DNA from: Gammaproteobacteria bacterium
Lineage (GTDB): Bacteria > Pseudomonadota > Gammaproteobacteria > Steroidobacterales > UBA11654
Reading direction: 5' to 3'
NCBI GenBank assembly: GCA_002691465.1
Contig: NZHP01000022.1
Location: forward strand, 1-64,000
Length of the DNA stretch: 64,000 nucleotides
Notes under the pieces: generated by a model
The model's input: the letters and a program-made list of their open reading frames with translations, nothing else
What the model was told of the DNA's origin: nothing
Database searches by the model: none
Shown: positions 38,807 through 47,164 of the stretch, piece after piece
Layout: every line of letters starts with the position of its first letter
Numbering within the stretch: the first letter of the stretch is position 1
Program-made: the position numbers and the translations under genes

Positions 38807-41227
38807 TTAACGTCGTCTGAGTTTTTCAGAAATTCCGTCCAAGTTCGCCTTGAGAAGCGATTGAATCCTCTGTGCATTATCACTCTCAGTATCTTTGTTT
38901 ATAGAAATATTTCTAATTTTTCTTGAGAGTCTATTATTTCCGCCTTTGGAGATTTCATCATCAAACGAGGAGAGCAGCGATCTTATGTCTTCTTTCGTAT
39001 CTGTTTCTATTGCCCCTATTCTCTCTAATTGATCCACATACGAAAGAGCAACCGATGGATTGGCAGGCCAAGTCATAGGTATTTGTTGTTGTGGATTGAA
39101 TAGACGTTTTGACCCAATTTGAGGATAGGCCAATTCTGCTGCTTCAATTTCATTCTCTGAAAGATACTCACTTGGTATTAGTTTAAAAACATCAAGCCCT
39201 CTCGTGATTTCAGTACCGTAAATGGTTCCTTCATAATAGTAAACCGACCAAAAACCTCCAGTGATCAGTTCGTCTTCTAGGATGGGCCCTCTGTCAAAAT
39301 AGGCAATTTCAATTGGATTTGATGAATCAGTAAAATCAATGACTGAAATACCCCCTTGATACCATGCTTGAACGAATATATCTCTTCCTGGAACAGGGAT
39401 AATGGCCCCATTGTGAGCCACACAATTTTCTGTTTCTTTTTGTGGAGCTGGCATTTTGAAATGACTGCGAAACTGCAGCTGACCATCAACGATGTCATAA
39501 ATGGCATTCGCACCCCAATTTATAGGATCCCATGCTCTGCAGCGAGCTCTTCCGCCACCTCCCCATTCATCCGTGAACAATATTTTCGTGCCCTCATTAT
39601 TGAATGTTGCCGAGTGCCAGTAAGCAAAACCTGTGTCGGTTACATCATCGATTCTTTGGGGCTTGGTTGGATCAGAGATATCAAAGAGTATTCCATTACC
39701 AGAGCAAGCGCCAGCAGCTAAAGAAGCGGAGGGGAAGACAGTAATGTCATGACATTGATCAGTAATTTCTGTTTCCTGAGTCTCATCTCCGTGATCACCG
39801 CCTCTCCATAATCCTGCAATCACTCCAGTTTCCAGGTCTGCAAAAACCGTTGGGCTATCAACTATCTTTGAGTTTGAAGGATTATCTATGGGAATTTCAA
39901 TCACGTCTATTCTAAAAAGAGCCGTCCTGTCATCTCCAGGAATATCCTCAAAACAATCCCCCATCTCTTCTTGATCTCGAATACTCGATGTCCCGGAGTT
40001 AAACACAATTATTTTTCCATCTGAGGTAGGGCCTTCTACTACTGAATGAGTGTGAGATCCTCGACAAGTTTGAACAGCGCCAACTTGAACCGGCATTTCA
40101 GGATTGGAGATATCGAATAGCCTGATTCCTCTGAAGCGCTCTTCATTGGGTTCCGGATCCACGCCTTGCAATCCACAATCCAGTCTCCCTCGTGTATCTT
40201 GAACCGACATAATGAGCAGATCGCCAACAACAGAAACATCCCCTTGTCCTCCCGGGCAGACCACCGATGTCATCAGGTTAGGAAATCCATCTTCCTCCAA
40301 TCGATATATATTGAATCCGTGATAGCTTCCCGCCACCAACATGTCTTCGGTAAATGCCATGTCTGTATTGGAGAAGCTCAGCATTGGATATCTTTGGCTG
40401 GAGGCTAACGATTCTATTGATCTTTCCTCCTGAGACTCACTATTTTCTTCATCTTCATCGGGCTCAACAACTCCTCTCTCTAAGGGATTGTCTGGATCAA
40501 AGAAACCGGTTGGTTTTTTCAGTGAAGCGGTCAGTTCCATATTAAGGATTGCTATACCTGCGTCATAAACTCCTGGCTTTAATCCTGCTCTAGGATCATC
40601 AGAAAGACTGATAAGAATGCCATTCATTCTTTCAATTTCAACAGCTTGGTCATTTTCAAGATCTGTGACAAATTCGTATAATTGAGGATCATAAGCAGAG
40701 CCAGGGAATTCATTTAATCTATCCACCATGTCGATTGCACCATCGTGGTGTCTGATCATCAGATTCAAATACAATCTATCAAAATCAGTAGAATTGGAGG
40801 CTTCGAGTTTATTCATTTGTTCTGGAGTAGCCATACCCATCATCTTGTGATGATGCGAGTGATCCGTCTGAGTTGGATCAGGGACGCTTTTCCCTCTTTC
40901 TGTGAGCCAATTCTCCATGAAGTCAATTTCATCTATTTGAGAAGCATCAATTCGGCCTGCTAGGTCGAGAATGGTTTGGTTATTCGTTCTCGAAGGCGCC
41001 ATTTCTGACATTAAAAAGGCTTGGTAGTGATGAACTATCATCCCTTGTAAGAATTCAGCGTCTGCAGCTGTGTAGGATGAGTCGGCAATGGCAATGGCTG
41101 TTTCAGGATCCAATTCTTTTGTTGGATTTCCGGGTGCTCCCGGTTGCAGTATTGGCACTTCAGCATTCACGCTCGCGTAACCGATCATTAAAGTAATAGT
41201 CATCAATCTTCTGAATCTAAATTTCAT
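38807..41227 (-). CDS. Secreted DUF305 plus LVIVD-repeat beta-propeller protein
   Basis: At 806 residues this is one of the largest proteins in the window. It has a signal peptide (about 1-22), a DUF305 domain (about 50-210) with the paired His motifs GMIVHHYQAF and MIRHHDGAIDM, an acidic linker (about 255-280), and an LVIVD-type propeller (about 285-720) with repeated IRLFDISNPEMPVQVG, LFDISDPTKPQRI and VIDFTDSSNPIEIAYF. A helical tail follows. DUF305 belongs to the ferritin-like/DinB-type helical proteins and often binds metal through its His and Met residues. LVIVD propellers are surface or periplasmic proteins of unknown function. The gene stands alone on this strand. Confidence 0.82.
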   Translation of the reverse strand: MKFRFRRLMTITLMIGYASVNAEVPILQPGAPGNPTKELDPETAIAIADSSYTAADAEFLQGMIVHHYQAFLMSEMAPSRTNNQTILDLAGRIDASQIDEIDFMENWLTERGKSVPDPTQTDHSHHHKMMGMATPEQMNKLEASNSTDFDRLYLNLMIRHHDGAIDMVDRLNEFPGSAYDPQLYEFVTDLENDQAVEIERMNGILISLSDDPRAGLKPGVYDAGIAILNMELTASLKKPTGFFDPDNPLERGVVEPDEDEENSESQEERSIESLASSQRYPMLSFSNTDMAFTEDMLVAGSYHGFNIYRLEEDGFPNLMTSVVCPGGQGDVSVVGDLLIMSVQDTRGRLDCGLQGVDPEPNEERFRGIRLFDISNPEMPVQVGAVQTCRGSHTHSVVEGPTSDGKIIVFNSGTSSIRDQEEMGDCFEDIPGDDRTALFRIDVIEIPIDNPSNSKIVDSPTVFADLETGVIAGLWRGGDHGDETQETEITDQCHDITVFPSASLAAGACSGNGILFDISDPTKPQRIDDVTDTGFAYWHSATFNNEGTKILFTDEWGGGGRARCRAWDPINWGANAIYDIVDGQLQFRSHFKMPAPQKETENCVAHNGAIIPVPGRDIFVQAWYQGGISVIDFTDSSNPIEIAYFDRGPILEDELITGGFWSVYYYEGTIYGTEITRGLDVFKLIPSEYLSENEIEAAELAYPQIGSKRLFNPQQQIPMTWPANPSVALSYVDQLERIGAIETDTKEDIRSLLSSFDDEISKGGNNRLSRKIRNISINKDTESDNAQRIQSLLKANLDGISEKLRRR

Positions 41228-41329
41228 AAAACCTCATTATCAAATGTGAAAAACATTTATCATTTTCATTATTGTTTCGCCTTTTTAGATAGAAATAAAT
41301 AGTATTAATATTTCAATAGACACCTCTGT

Positions 41330-41335
41330 TATACT
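41330..41335 (+). promoter_or_regulatory. Candidate -10 element before the Glu/Leu dehydrogenase gene
   Basis: TATACT lies 31 bases before the TTG start in the 138-base divergent gap. A convincing -35 at the right distance is not visible, so this is only a partial promoter. Confidence 0.3.
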
Positions 41336-41365
41336 AAAAAAAATATACATTAACCAAGAAAAAAG

Positions 41366-42766
41366 TTGGCAAATAACTCTACGTTTTTAAATTCTGTCAA
41401 TCAGGTTTTTGACGAAGCCTCTTCGCTTCTTTCTCTTCCTGAAGATCTCGCTCGAAAAATCAAATTAGCAAATTCTGTTTATCAGGTTAACTTTGGTGTT
41501 CGATTGAGAAAGACATTGTATACATTCACTGGATATCGATGCATCCATTCTGAGCATGTTGAGCCGGTGAAAGGGGGCATTAGATATTCTCTAAGCGCAA
41601 CTCAAGATGAGGTAGAAGCACTAGCCGCTTTAATGACTTACAAATGCTCTCTGATGGATTTACCATTTGGTGGCTCGAAAGGAGCGCTAATTGTCGATCC
41701 TTACCGATGGAAAAATGAAGAACTTGAGAGGATTACTCGGCGCTTCACTTTCGAGCTGGCTAAAAGAGATTTGATACATCCTTCGCAAAATGTTCCTGGA
41801 CCAGATATGGGAACAGATGAAAACGTGATGGCTTGGATGGCCGATGAGTACAGAAGGCTCAATCCCACTGAAATTGATGCGATGGCAGCAGTGACTGGAA
41901 AACCGATTGCCGTTGGAGGAATTGACGGTCGAACTGAAGCCACAGGGAGAGGCGTTTATTATTCAATATTGGAGTTCTTGAAGAATAAAAAAGATCGCCA
42001 GAAATCAAAATTGAGACAAGGACTTGAGGATCAAAAGGTCATCATTCAGGGTTTTGGGAATGTTGGTTATCATGTGGCAAGTCTTTTGCATCAATCTGGG
42101 GCAAAGATCATAGCGATCATTGAAAGGGATGGGTCTGTGGTCAATCAAGACGGCATTGACATTGAGTCATTGAAAAAATATTTTATAAAAAAGAGATCCT
42201 TTGAGGGATACGACGGATACTCGAAAGTCAGAGGGCGTTTTTTAACCAAAGACTGCGATATTCTTATACCTGCCGCTACAGAGGGAGTTATCAACAAGAA
42301 TAATGCAAGCAATATCAAAGCAAAATTAATTGTGGAAGGTGGCAATGGTCCAGTAACTTCAGACGCGGATAAAATTCTGAGAAAAAAAGGAATCACGGTC
42401 ATACCAGATTTTTATGCCAATTCAGGCGGTGTCATAGTGTCTTATTTTGAATGGGTGAAAAACCTGTCAAAAATGCGTTACGGATTGATGCAGGAGAGAG
42501 AAGTAGAGAAGAGGAGTGAGAATCTAGTGAATACTTTGGAAGCAATGACAAGTTCTACATTTCCTTCAGATTTCAAAGATGATTATATTAAAGGCTCAAG
42601 CGAAATCGACCTAGTTCGATCTGGCTTGGAAGAAAAGATGAGACAAGGTTATCAATCCATTCATGAGGTCTACCATTCTGATAAGAAAATCAAAGATTTC
42701 AGAACGGCAGCTATGGTGATTGCTGTAAGAAAGGTCTCCGAAGCATATAATTACCTCGGAATTTAA
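41366..42766 (+). CDS. Glu/Leu/Phe/Val-type dehydrogenase
   Basis: The 466-residue NAD(P)-dependent amino-acid dehydrogenase has the substrate-binding Lys in EPVKGGIRYS (about 70) and the catalytic Lys in LPFGGSKGALIVDP (about 103). PAPDMGT-type residues appear as VPGPDMGTDENVM. The Rossmann motif is QGFGNVGYHVASLL (about 232). It reversibly deaminates glutamate or a related amino acid to the 2-oxoacid; the exact substrate is uncertain, glutamate being most likely. The start is TTG at 41366, after a purine-rich stretch; the first internal ATG would delete much of the substrate domain. Confidence 0.88.
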   Translation: MANNSTFLNSVNQVFDEASSLLSLPEDLARKIKLANSVYQVNFGVRLRKTLYTFTGYRCIHSEHVEPVKGGIRYSLSATQDEVEALAALMTYKCSLMDLPFGGSKGALIVDPYRWKNEELERITRRFTFELAKRDLIHPSQNVPGPDMGTDENVMAWMADEYRRLNPTEIDAMAAVTGKPIAVGGIDGRTEATGRGVYYSILEFLKNKKDRQKSKLRQGLEDQKVIIQGFGNVGYHVASLLHQSGAKIIAIIERDGSVVNQDGIDIESLKKYFIKKRSFEGYDGYSKVRGRFLTKDCDILIPAATEGVINKNNASNIKAKLIVEGGNGPVTSDADKILRKKGITVIPDFYANSGGVIVSYFEWVKNLSKMRYGLMQEREVEKRSENLVNTLEAMTSSTFPSDFKDDYIKGSSEIDLVRSGLEEKMRQGYQSIHEVYHSDKKIKDFRTAAMVIAVRKVSEAYNYLGI

Positions 42767-42784
42767 TTTCAAATAGATAAAACA

Positions 42785-43483
42785 ATGACCCAAAGACAAA
42801 TTATTGCCATTGGAGGCGGAGGTTTTGGAAGAAATCCCGGTGAGGGCATCATCGAGAATTACATTCTTGATCAATCGAAAAGCGAAAAACCCAAAATTTG
42901 TTTTATTCCAACTGCAACGGGAGACGACGAGGGATATAAGGAAAGTTATTACTCTACTTTTTCCATCTTCGATTGCAAACCAGTGCACTTAGATTTTTTC
43001 AAAAGAACTCCAGACTTGGAAGAACTGATCTTGGATCAAGACATTGTTTTTGTGGGAGGCGGCAATACCAAAAGTATGTTGGCTGTTTGGAGAGACTGGG
43101 GTTTGGATAAATTGCTAAAAAGGGCATATGAAAAAGGAACGATTATGTGTGGAGTCAGCGCAGGAGCTATTTGTTGGTTTGATTCAGGCATTACTGATTC
43201 TTGGTCTAGCGACCTAAGATTAATGAACTGTCTTGCTTTCACAAAGGGAGTCTGCTGCCCTCATTTTGATGAAGAGCCAGAGCGAAGACCAACTGTCCAT
43301 CGAATGATTAAGGATAAAGATATTTCTGAGTGTATAGCGATTGATGGGGGTTGTGCATTGCATCTTATTAATGAGGCACCTCATGGCTCAATTGTTTTCT
43401 CAGACAATAAAAATGCTTATTGCGTATCAATGGAAAATGACGTCATTGATGAGTCGCCATATCCTTCCATCGATATTTTTTAA
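42785..43483 (+). CDS. Peptidase E / cyanophycinase-type S51 serine peptidase
   Basis: The 232-residue cytoplasmic protein has the N-terminal IIAIGGGGFGRNPG, FVGGGNTKSMLAVWRDWG (about 88-105) and the nucleophile elbow GVSAGAICWFDSG (Ser about 123) of family S51. A His in KGVCCPHFDEE (about 155) may serve in the catalytic triad. Peptidase E cleaves Asp-X dipeptides and related enzymes degrade cyanophycin dipeptides. The pairing with a Glu-type dehydrogenase 18 bases upstream fits amino-acid catabolism. Confidence 0.85.
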   Translation: MTQRQIIAIGGGGFGRNPGEGIIENYILDQSKSEKPKICFIPTATGDDEGYKESYYSTFSIFDCKPVHLDFFKRTPDLEELILDQDIVFVGGGNTKSMLAVWRDWGLDKLLKRAYEKGTIMCGVSAGAICWFDSGITDSWSSDLRLMNCLAFTKGVCCPHFDEEPERRPTVHRMIKDKDISECIAIDGGCALHLINEAPHGSIVFSDNKNAYCVSMENDVIDESPYPSIDIF

Positions 43484-43490
43484 CATTCAA

Positions 43491-43910
43491 ATGACTCAGA
43501 AAACCAAGATTCAATTGCTCGGATACTCTGGCTTGATTCCTTTTGTTTCATTGCCATTCTTTGATCTGCTAGAGTTGGGAAATAATCAAACCATTTTTAA
43601 CCTCTTTGTTTTATACAGTTTGTGCATTTATGTTTTTTTGACAGGAAGCTTTTGGACGATGAGTATTCAGCAAGGGAAAGAGCCTATTTATGCCATTCTT
43701 TTATTTTTTCTTCCTTTTCTTTTAGGCGTCTTTGCTAACTCTTATGCTAATGCAGAATTTTCTGTTTTGCTTTCTTTGATCTTGTCGTATTTCGTTGCAT
43801 TTTTTTATGAAAGGATCGCTTTTGAACAGGATATTTTTTACAAACAAATGAGATTTAGGCTCACAAACATTGTTATCATTTCACACATCGGTATGTTAAT
43901 CATTAATTAG
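43491..43910 (+). CDS. DUF3429-family membrane protein
   Basis: The 139-residue protein has four to five membrane segments and begins MTQKTKIQLLGYSGLIPF, the typical start of DUF3429 proteins. The ATG at 43491 is chosen, seven bases after the peptidase stop; the same frame is open further upstream only as an overlap with peptidase E. The function of the family is unknown. It is followed eight bases later by the first TMEM164/YwaF-like gene. Confidence 0.75.
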   Translation: MTQKTKIQLLGYSGLIPFVSLPFFDLLELGNNQTIFNLFVLYSLCIYVFLTGSFWTMSIQQGKEPIYAILLFFLPFLLGVFANSYANAEFSVLLSLILSYFVAFFYERIAFEQDIFYKQMRFRLTNIVIISHIGMLIIN

Positions 43911-43918
43911 AGGATTCG

Positions 43919-44611
43919 ATGCAACCTTTCACGCTGTTCAATTCGACACACATAATCAGTATCGTCAGTACCTATCTGATTATTGCCTTGATACTAGTCT
44001 GGGTCAGTTATCAATCCAAACCGATCAAAAAGAATGCGGAGGTTTCCATCGGAGTATTGTTGATCACTCACTATTTTATGCAGTTTTTTCATGCCATAAG
44101 TTTTGAATTGTCTTGGCAAGAGATCATTCCTCTCCATATGTGTGATTTTTCAAAGCTGTCGATTGGGCTGTACTTATTGGGATATGGGAAACGATATTTT
44201 CACTGCGCATTTTTTTGGGGAATAATCCCCGCAAGTATGGCGCTTTTAACTCCTGCATTGACTTACGCTTATCCTCATCCAGAATACGTCAATTTTTATT
44301 ATGGGCATGGTTTGATTCTTTTGGGTGTGGGACTGCCTGTTTTTGTTTTAAAAGAAAGGCCGAAATTTGAAGACTTTCTTTCGGTGACTAAGATTACATT
44401 GGCAATGACCGCATTAATCTTTGTCTTGAATCACCTCTTGGGAGAGGGTGCAAATTTCTGGTATTTAAAAGACAAACCAGATGGCGATACTATTATTAAT
44501 TTCTTTCCTTCGGCTCCATTTCATATTTTGGGATTGATACCAGCTGCTATTCTGGCTTTTTACCTGACATATTTGCCATATGAACTGAAAGATAGATTTT
44601 CAAAAACTTGA
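43919..44611 (+). CDS. YwaF/TMEM164-like integral membrane protein, copy 1
   Basis: The 230-residue protein has about seven membrane helices. It shares with the copy at 47165 the motifs PLHMCD (about 78), SMALLTP (about 105) and LLGEGANFWYL followed by DKPDGD (about 180). These match the TIGR02206/TMEM164 family, where His and Cys residues in the membrane are conserved. Human TMEM164 has been described as an acyltransferase acting on ether lipids; whether bacterial members do the same is not known. AGAGG precedes the ATG. Its TGA directly abuts the stop of convergent rraA. Confidence 0.78.
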   Translation: MQPFTLFNSTHIISIVSTYLIIALILVWVSYQSKPIKKNAEVSIGVLLITHYFMQFFHAISFELSWQEIIPLHMCDFSKLSIGLYLLGYGKRYFHCAFFWGIIPASMALLTPALTYAYPHPEYVNFYYGHGLILLGVGLPVFVLKERPKFEDFLSVTKITLAMTALIFVLNHLLGEGANFWYLKDKPDGDTIINFFPSAPFHILGLIPAAILAFYLTYLPYELKDRFSKT

Positions 44612-45085
44612 TTATATCTCGAGCTTCTTCTCAGAAATCAAAACACCGTTTTCGTCTGCGTAACACCAATTTCCAGGATTAATGACGACGCCATTGATAT
44701 TGATTTCTAAACTACTTTGGCCTTGATTTTTTTTCTCACTTTTTCTTGGGCAAGAACCAAGAGCCATAATGCCAATGTCGATCCCTCTTAGTATTTCAAT
44801 GTCTCTTACAAAACCATTAATAATAATTCCTGACCACCCATTGTCTTTGGCCATCTGAGCCAGAAGATCTCCTAGTAGCGCACAATTTTTTGAAGCCTCA
44901 CCATCGACAATTAGCACACCTGAATGTGATTGTTTACTGAGTTCCTTTTTCACGAAGCTGTTGTCCTCGAAACATTGAATGGTCTGAATTTCTCCTTGAA
45001 ATGACTTCTCGCCACCAAAATGTTTAAACTCAATCAGTGTTTCAAGGCCAGGATGACTATCAAGTATGTCGGGAGTAGATAACAT
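44612..45085 (-). CDS. rraA: RraA-family protein
   Basis: The 157-residue protein has the RraA/HMG-aldolase fold: FGGEKSFQGEIQTI near the N-terminus, LLGDLLAQMAKDNGWSGIIINGFVRDI (about 70-95, with the conserved Gly-x20-Arg-Asp pattern) and the C-terminal ININGVVINPGNWCYADENGVLI. In E. coli RraA inhibits RNase E; some relatives are metal-dependent aldolases. The length fits regulator-type RraA. It is a single gene facing the YwaF-like gene. Confidence 0.88.
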   Translation of the reverse strand: MLSTPDILDSHPGLETLIEFKHFGGEKSFQGEIQTIQCFEDNSFVKKELSKQSHSGVLIVDGEASKNCALLGDLLAQMAKDNGWSGIIINGFVRDIEILRGIDIGIMALGSCPRKSEKKNQGQSSLEININGVVINPGNWCYADENGVLISEKKLEI

Positions 45086-45126
45086 TTGATAATATTATCA
45101 AGAATATAGATTTTTTGGAGAATATG

Positions 45127-45339
45127 ATGGCTTACACAGAGTACAAAGTGATTCATGTCATGGAAGGGGGATTAGGCACTGTTTTCCTTGGAAGTTCTGG
45201 ACTGCCACTTGAAAAGCTAGAGGTCACACTCAATAGGGAAGCAGCCGAAGGATGGCAGGTTGTTTTTCAAGTCATTGAGAACAGAAGATTCTTACTGTTT
45301 TGGAATCGTGAAACTGTCATTGTGACATTGGGTAGATAG
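45127..45339 (+). CDS. Small DUF4177-type protein
   Basis: The 70-residue protein has the compact pattern of DUF4177: EYKVIHVMEGG, LEVTLNREAAEGWQVV and a C-terminal beta strand ETVIVTLGR. GGAG lies six bases before the ATG at 45127; an ATG at 45124 and a TTG at 45115 are also in frame. Function unknown. It is followed by the TM2-domain gene 30 bases later. Confidence 0.7.
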   Translation: MAYTEYKVIHVMEGGLGTVFLGSSGLPLEKLEVTLNREAAEGWQVVFQVIENRRFLLFWNRETVIVTLGR

Positions 45340-45369
45340 CTAAAACTATTTTTAATGAAGGGTTAGAGC

Positions 45370-45771
45370 ATGTTCGAGGGATTGAATCTAAAGAAAGACT
45401 TGGTTGAATATGAAAGCCAACGCCTAAAAGAAAGAGTAAGAGAGTTAAATGATGACCAAAGAAGGCACTACTTTAATCTCTTAGAGCCTGCATTAAAAGA
45501 CCATGATACATATGCTGTTTTGAATTATTTGTTACTACCCGGGCTTCATCATTTTTATCTTGGTAAATTTTTTAGAGGATCTCTCAACTTGATTATTTTA
45601 CTTACAGGGACCTCGCTGATTTTCTTTACAAAATATGTTTTTGTTGGAACGCTCATTATTTTTTTTATACTGATCGTGGAGCTTCTCGCGCTTTTCAGAT
45701 CACAAGTGATAGTGATGAACCACAATAACCATTTATCAAAGGAAATCCTCAAGTCTATTTCAAAGATTTAG
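45370..45771 (+). CDS. TM2-domain-like membrane protein
   Basis: The 133-residue protein has a charged helical N-terminus (about 1-40). A TM2-like module follows: LNYLLLPGLHHFYLGKFFRGSLNLI, whose G-hh-FYLG pattern is diagnostic, then two membrane helices (about 72-90 and 93-113) and a soluble tail. Function unknown. Its TAG stop shares TTAG with the TAA of convergent rluB, so the two genes overlap by four bases. Confidence 0.7.
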   Translation: MFEGLNLKKDLVEYESQRLKERVRELNDDQRRHYFNLLEPALKDHDTYAVLNYLLLPGLHHFYLGKFFRGSLNLIILLTGTSLIFFTKYVFVGTLIIFFILIVELLALFRSQVIVMNHNNHLSKEILKSISKI

Positions 45772-46508
45772 CCTTCCATTCCAGTAAGTTTAATCACTCT
45801 CTCGACCGAGTTCTTTTCAAGGCATCGATATTGCCCTTTTTTGAGATCTTCCGGGAGTTCTATTGGACCGAATCCGATTCGTATAAGTCGACTGACTTGA
45901 AGAGATTCGGTCTCCCATAGTTTTCTCACTTCCCTATTTTTTCCAGAATGCAGACTCACTTTGAACCAGTTATTTTTTGCATTTGTTTTCTTTTTCATTG
46001 GGATTATTTCGTCAAAGCATGAGTCGTTCCCATTGATTTTAACTCCATTCAATAATTTTTTTATCTGAGATTTTTTTGGATTTCCGAATACTCGACATAG
46101 GTAATATCTTTTTATCGCTGAACTTGGATGGGACAATTTCTGAACCAAATCGCCATTATTTGAAAATATGAGCAATCCAGAGGTATTGACATCTAACCTG
46201 CCAACCATAATCCATTTGCCTTGAGTTCTTTCAGGGATTGATTCAAAAACACTTTTGTTGCTATCCGTGCCTTTTGATGAGCATATCTCACCGGTTGGTT
46301 TGTGATAAATCAAAATGTCTGTTTCGATTTCAAGATTTACTATTTCTTTTTTTGTATTGATGATGAGTACATCTCTGTCCTGAAGGACTGAATCGTTAGA
46401 AGCCCTTTTTCCATTGATTGTAACCGCGTTATTCTCAATGAAATCTTTTGCTTTTCTGCGGGAACAATAACCGGCATTGGAGAGATATTTTTTAAGTTTG
46501 ATTTTCAC
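45768..46508 (-). CDS. rluB: 23S rRNA pseudouridine synthase RluB (RsuA family)
   Basis: The 246-residue enzyme has an N-terminal S4 RNA-binding domain (about 3-60, LKKYLSNAGYCSRRKAKDFI) and an RsuA-type catalytic domain with the catalytic Asp in VGRLDVNTSGLLIFSNNGDL (about 102), then GKNREVRKLWE and VSRLIRIGFGPIELP. RluB is chosen because the residues around the active site and the C-terminal block agree best with that subgroup; RluE and RluF are alternatives. It lacks the long basic C-terminal tail of E. coli RluB. Confidence 0.87.
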   Translation of the reverse strand: MKIKLKKYLSNAGYCSRRKAKDFIENNAVTINGKRASNDSVLQDRDVLIINTKKEIVNLEIETDILIYHKPTGEICSSKGTDSNKSVFESIPERTQGKWIMVGRLDVNTSGLLIFSNNGDLVQKLSHPSSAIKRYYLCRVFGNPKKSQIKKLLNGVKINGNDSCFDEIIPMKKKTNAKNNWFKVSLHSGKNREVRKLWETESLQVSRLIRIGFGPIELPEDLKKGQYRCLEKNSVERVIKLTGMEG

Positions 46509-46575
46509 TCATGCAATAAAAATTATTCTACAAACACTGAAGTAGATTACATGAAAAATCAATGATAAAATTCTA

Positions 46576-46604
46576 AAAAAACCCTCCGCTTGGAGGGTTT
46601 TTTT
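46576..46604 (-). terminator. Intrinsic terminator of the small secreted protein gene
   Basis: AACCCTCC and GGAGGGTT form a perfect GC-rich stem around a four-base loop (GCTT), flanked by A and T runs, so it could work in both directions. On the reverse strand it lies just 18 bases after the stop of the 93-residue secreted protein and before rluB. It is the only textbook terminator found in the window. Confidence 0.9.
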
Positions 46605-46621
46605 ATATTGAAAAGAATAGG

Positions 46622-46903
46622 TTAATTGCTTGCTCTTCTTTGAGAGGTAAACCCTTCCTTATCTGTGGTTGCTCTTACTGATTTGAGCACACTGCATTTG
46701 CCTTTCTTTGAATCGATGCTGTAGGCGACTGCACCGTATTTGTCTGCAAGCTTTTTGCATTTATCAGTTGAAGTTGTATTTTTTACCTTTACGATTCTTC
46801 CATACATAGCAGTATCGGCTTCAATATCTGTCCAGTTATCTGCTGAAACAAATGCTGGCATGAGAAGTATTAGAGCAAGATTTAATCTTGTGAATATTTT
46901 CAT
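46622..46903 (-). CDS. Small secreted protein with PAN/apple-like core
   Basis: The 93-residue precursor has a signal peptide (about 1-21, ending FVSA) and a mature part of about 72 residues with two cysteines, in TDKCKKLADKYGAVAYSID and KKGKCSVLKSV, followed by EGFTSQRR. The spacing Cys - AxAYSID - KGKC - FTS resembles PAN/apple-like modules, but this is a weak pattern match. TTAAGGAG lies seven bases before the ATG and a strong terminator follows the gene, so it is probably expressed alone and well. Function unknown. Confidence 0.75.
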   Translation of the reverse strand: MKIFTRLNLALILLMPAFVSADNWTDIEADTAMYGRIVKVKNTTSTDKCKKLADKYGAVAYSIDSKKGKCSVLKSVRATTDKEGFTSQRRASN

Positions 46904-46943
46904 ATTTAGCTCCTTAATTAAGTTAGATTTTAGGGGTTGGTTT

Positions 46944-46998
46944 CTCCAAATATACTTCTGCTTCCAGCGCAATCTGGATTTAGAATTTCTATTTGGAG
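46944..46998 (-). other. Nested inverted repeats in the leader of the small secreted protein gene
   Basis: An outer perfect 9-bp inverted repeat (CTCCAAATA at 46944-46952 and TATTTGGAG at 46990-46998) encloses an inner 5-bp hairpin (TCCAG at 46963-46967, CTGGA at 46974-46978, six-base loop). It lies 41-95 bases upstream of the secreted protein start. It could be an RNA leader structure or a protein-binding site. The rest of the 261-base gap (46904-47164) holds no gene I can support. Confidence 0.4.
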
Positions 46999-47164
46999 TA
47001 TTGAGAGACTGTTTAGCTACTTGCTGCAAATTTCTCGATCATCATTATATACATTTTTTCCCATAATTTATTAAAGAATTATGAAGTTTTTGATCAATAT
47101 TATGTATTCTGATAGCAGTTGCAGTTTATTGTCGATCAAATCATAGCAGGGGAGGAAAATAACA

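Noticed and set aside
41250..41285. AT-rich stretch before the DUF305 gene resembling a Fur box
   Set aside because: Only about 13 of 19 positions match and the region is AT-rich throughout; too weak compared with the site at 60738.
43341..43490. 50-residue upstream extension of the DUF3429 frame into peptidase E
   Set aside because: It lies entirely within the peptidase coding region and the typical family start is at 43491.
47062..47083. 7-bp AT-only inverted repeat CATAATT/AATTATG
   Set aside because: Expected by chance in such AT-rich DNA and without context.
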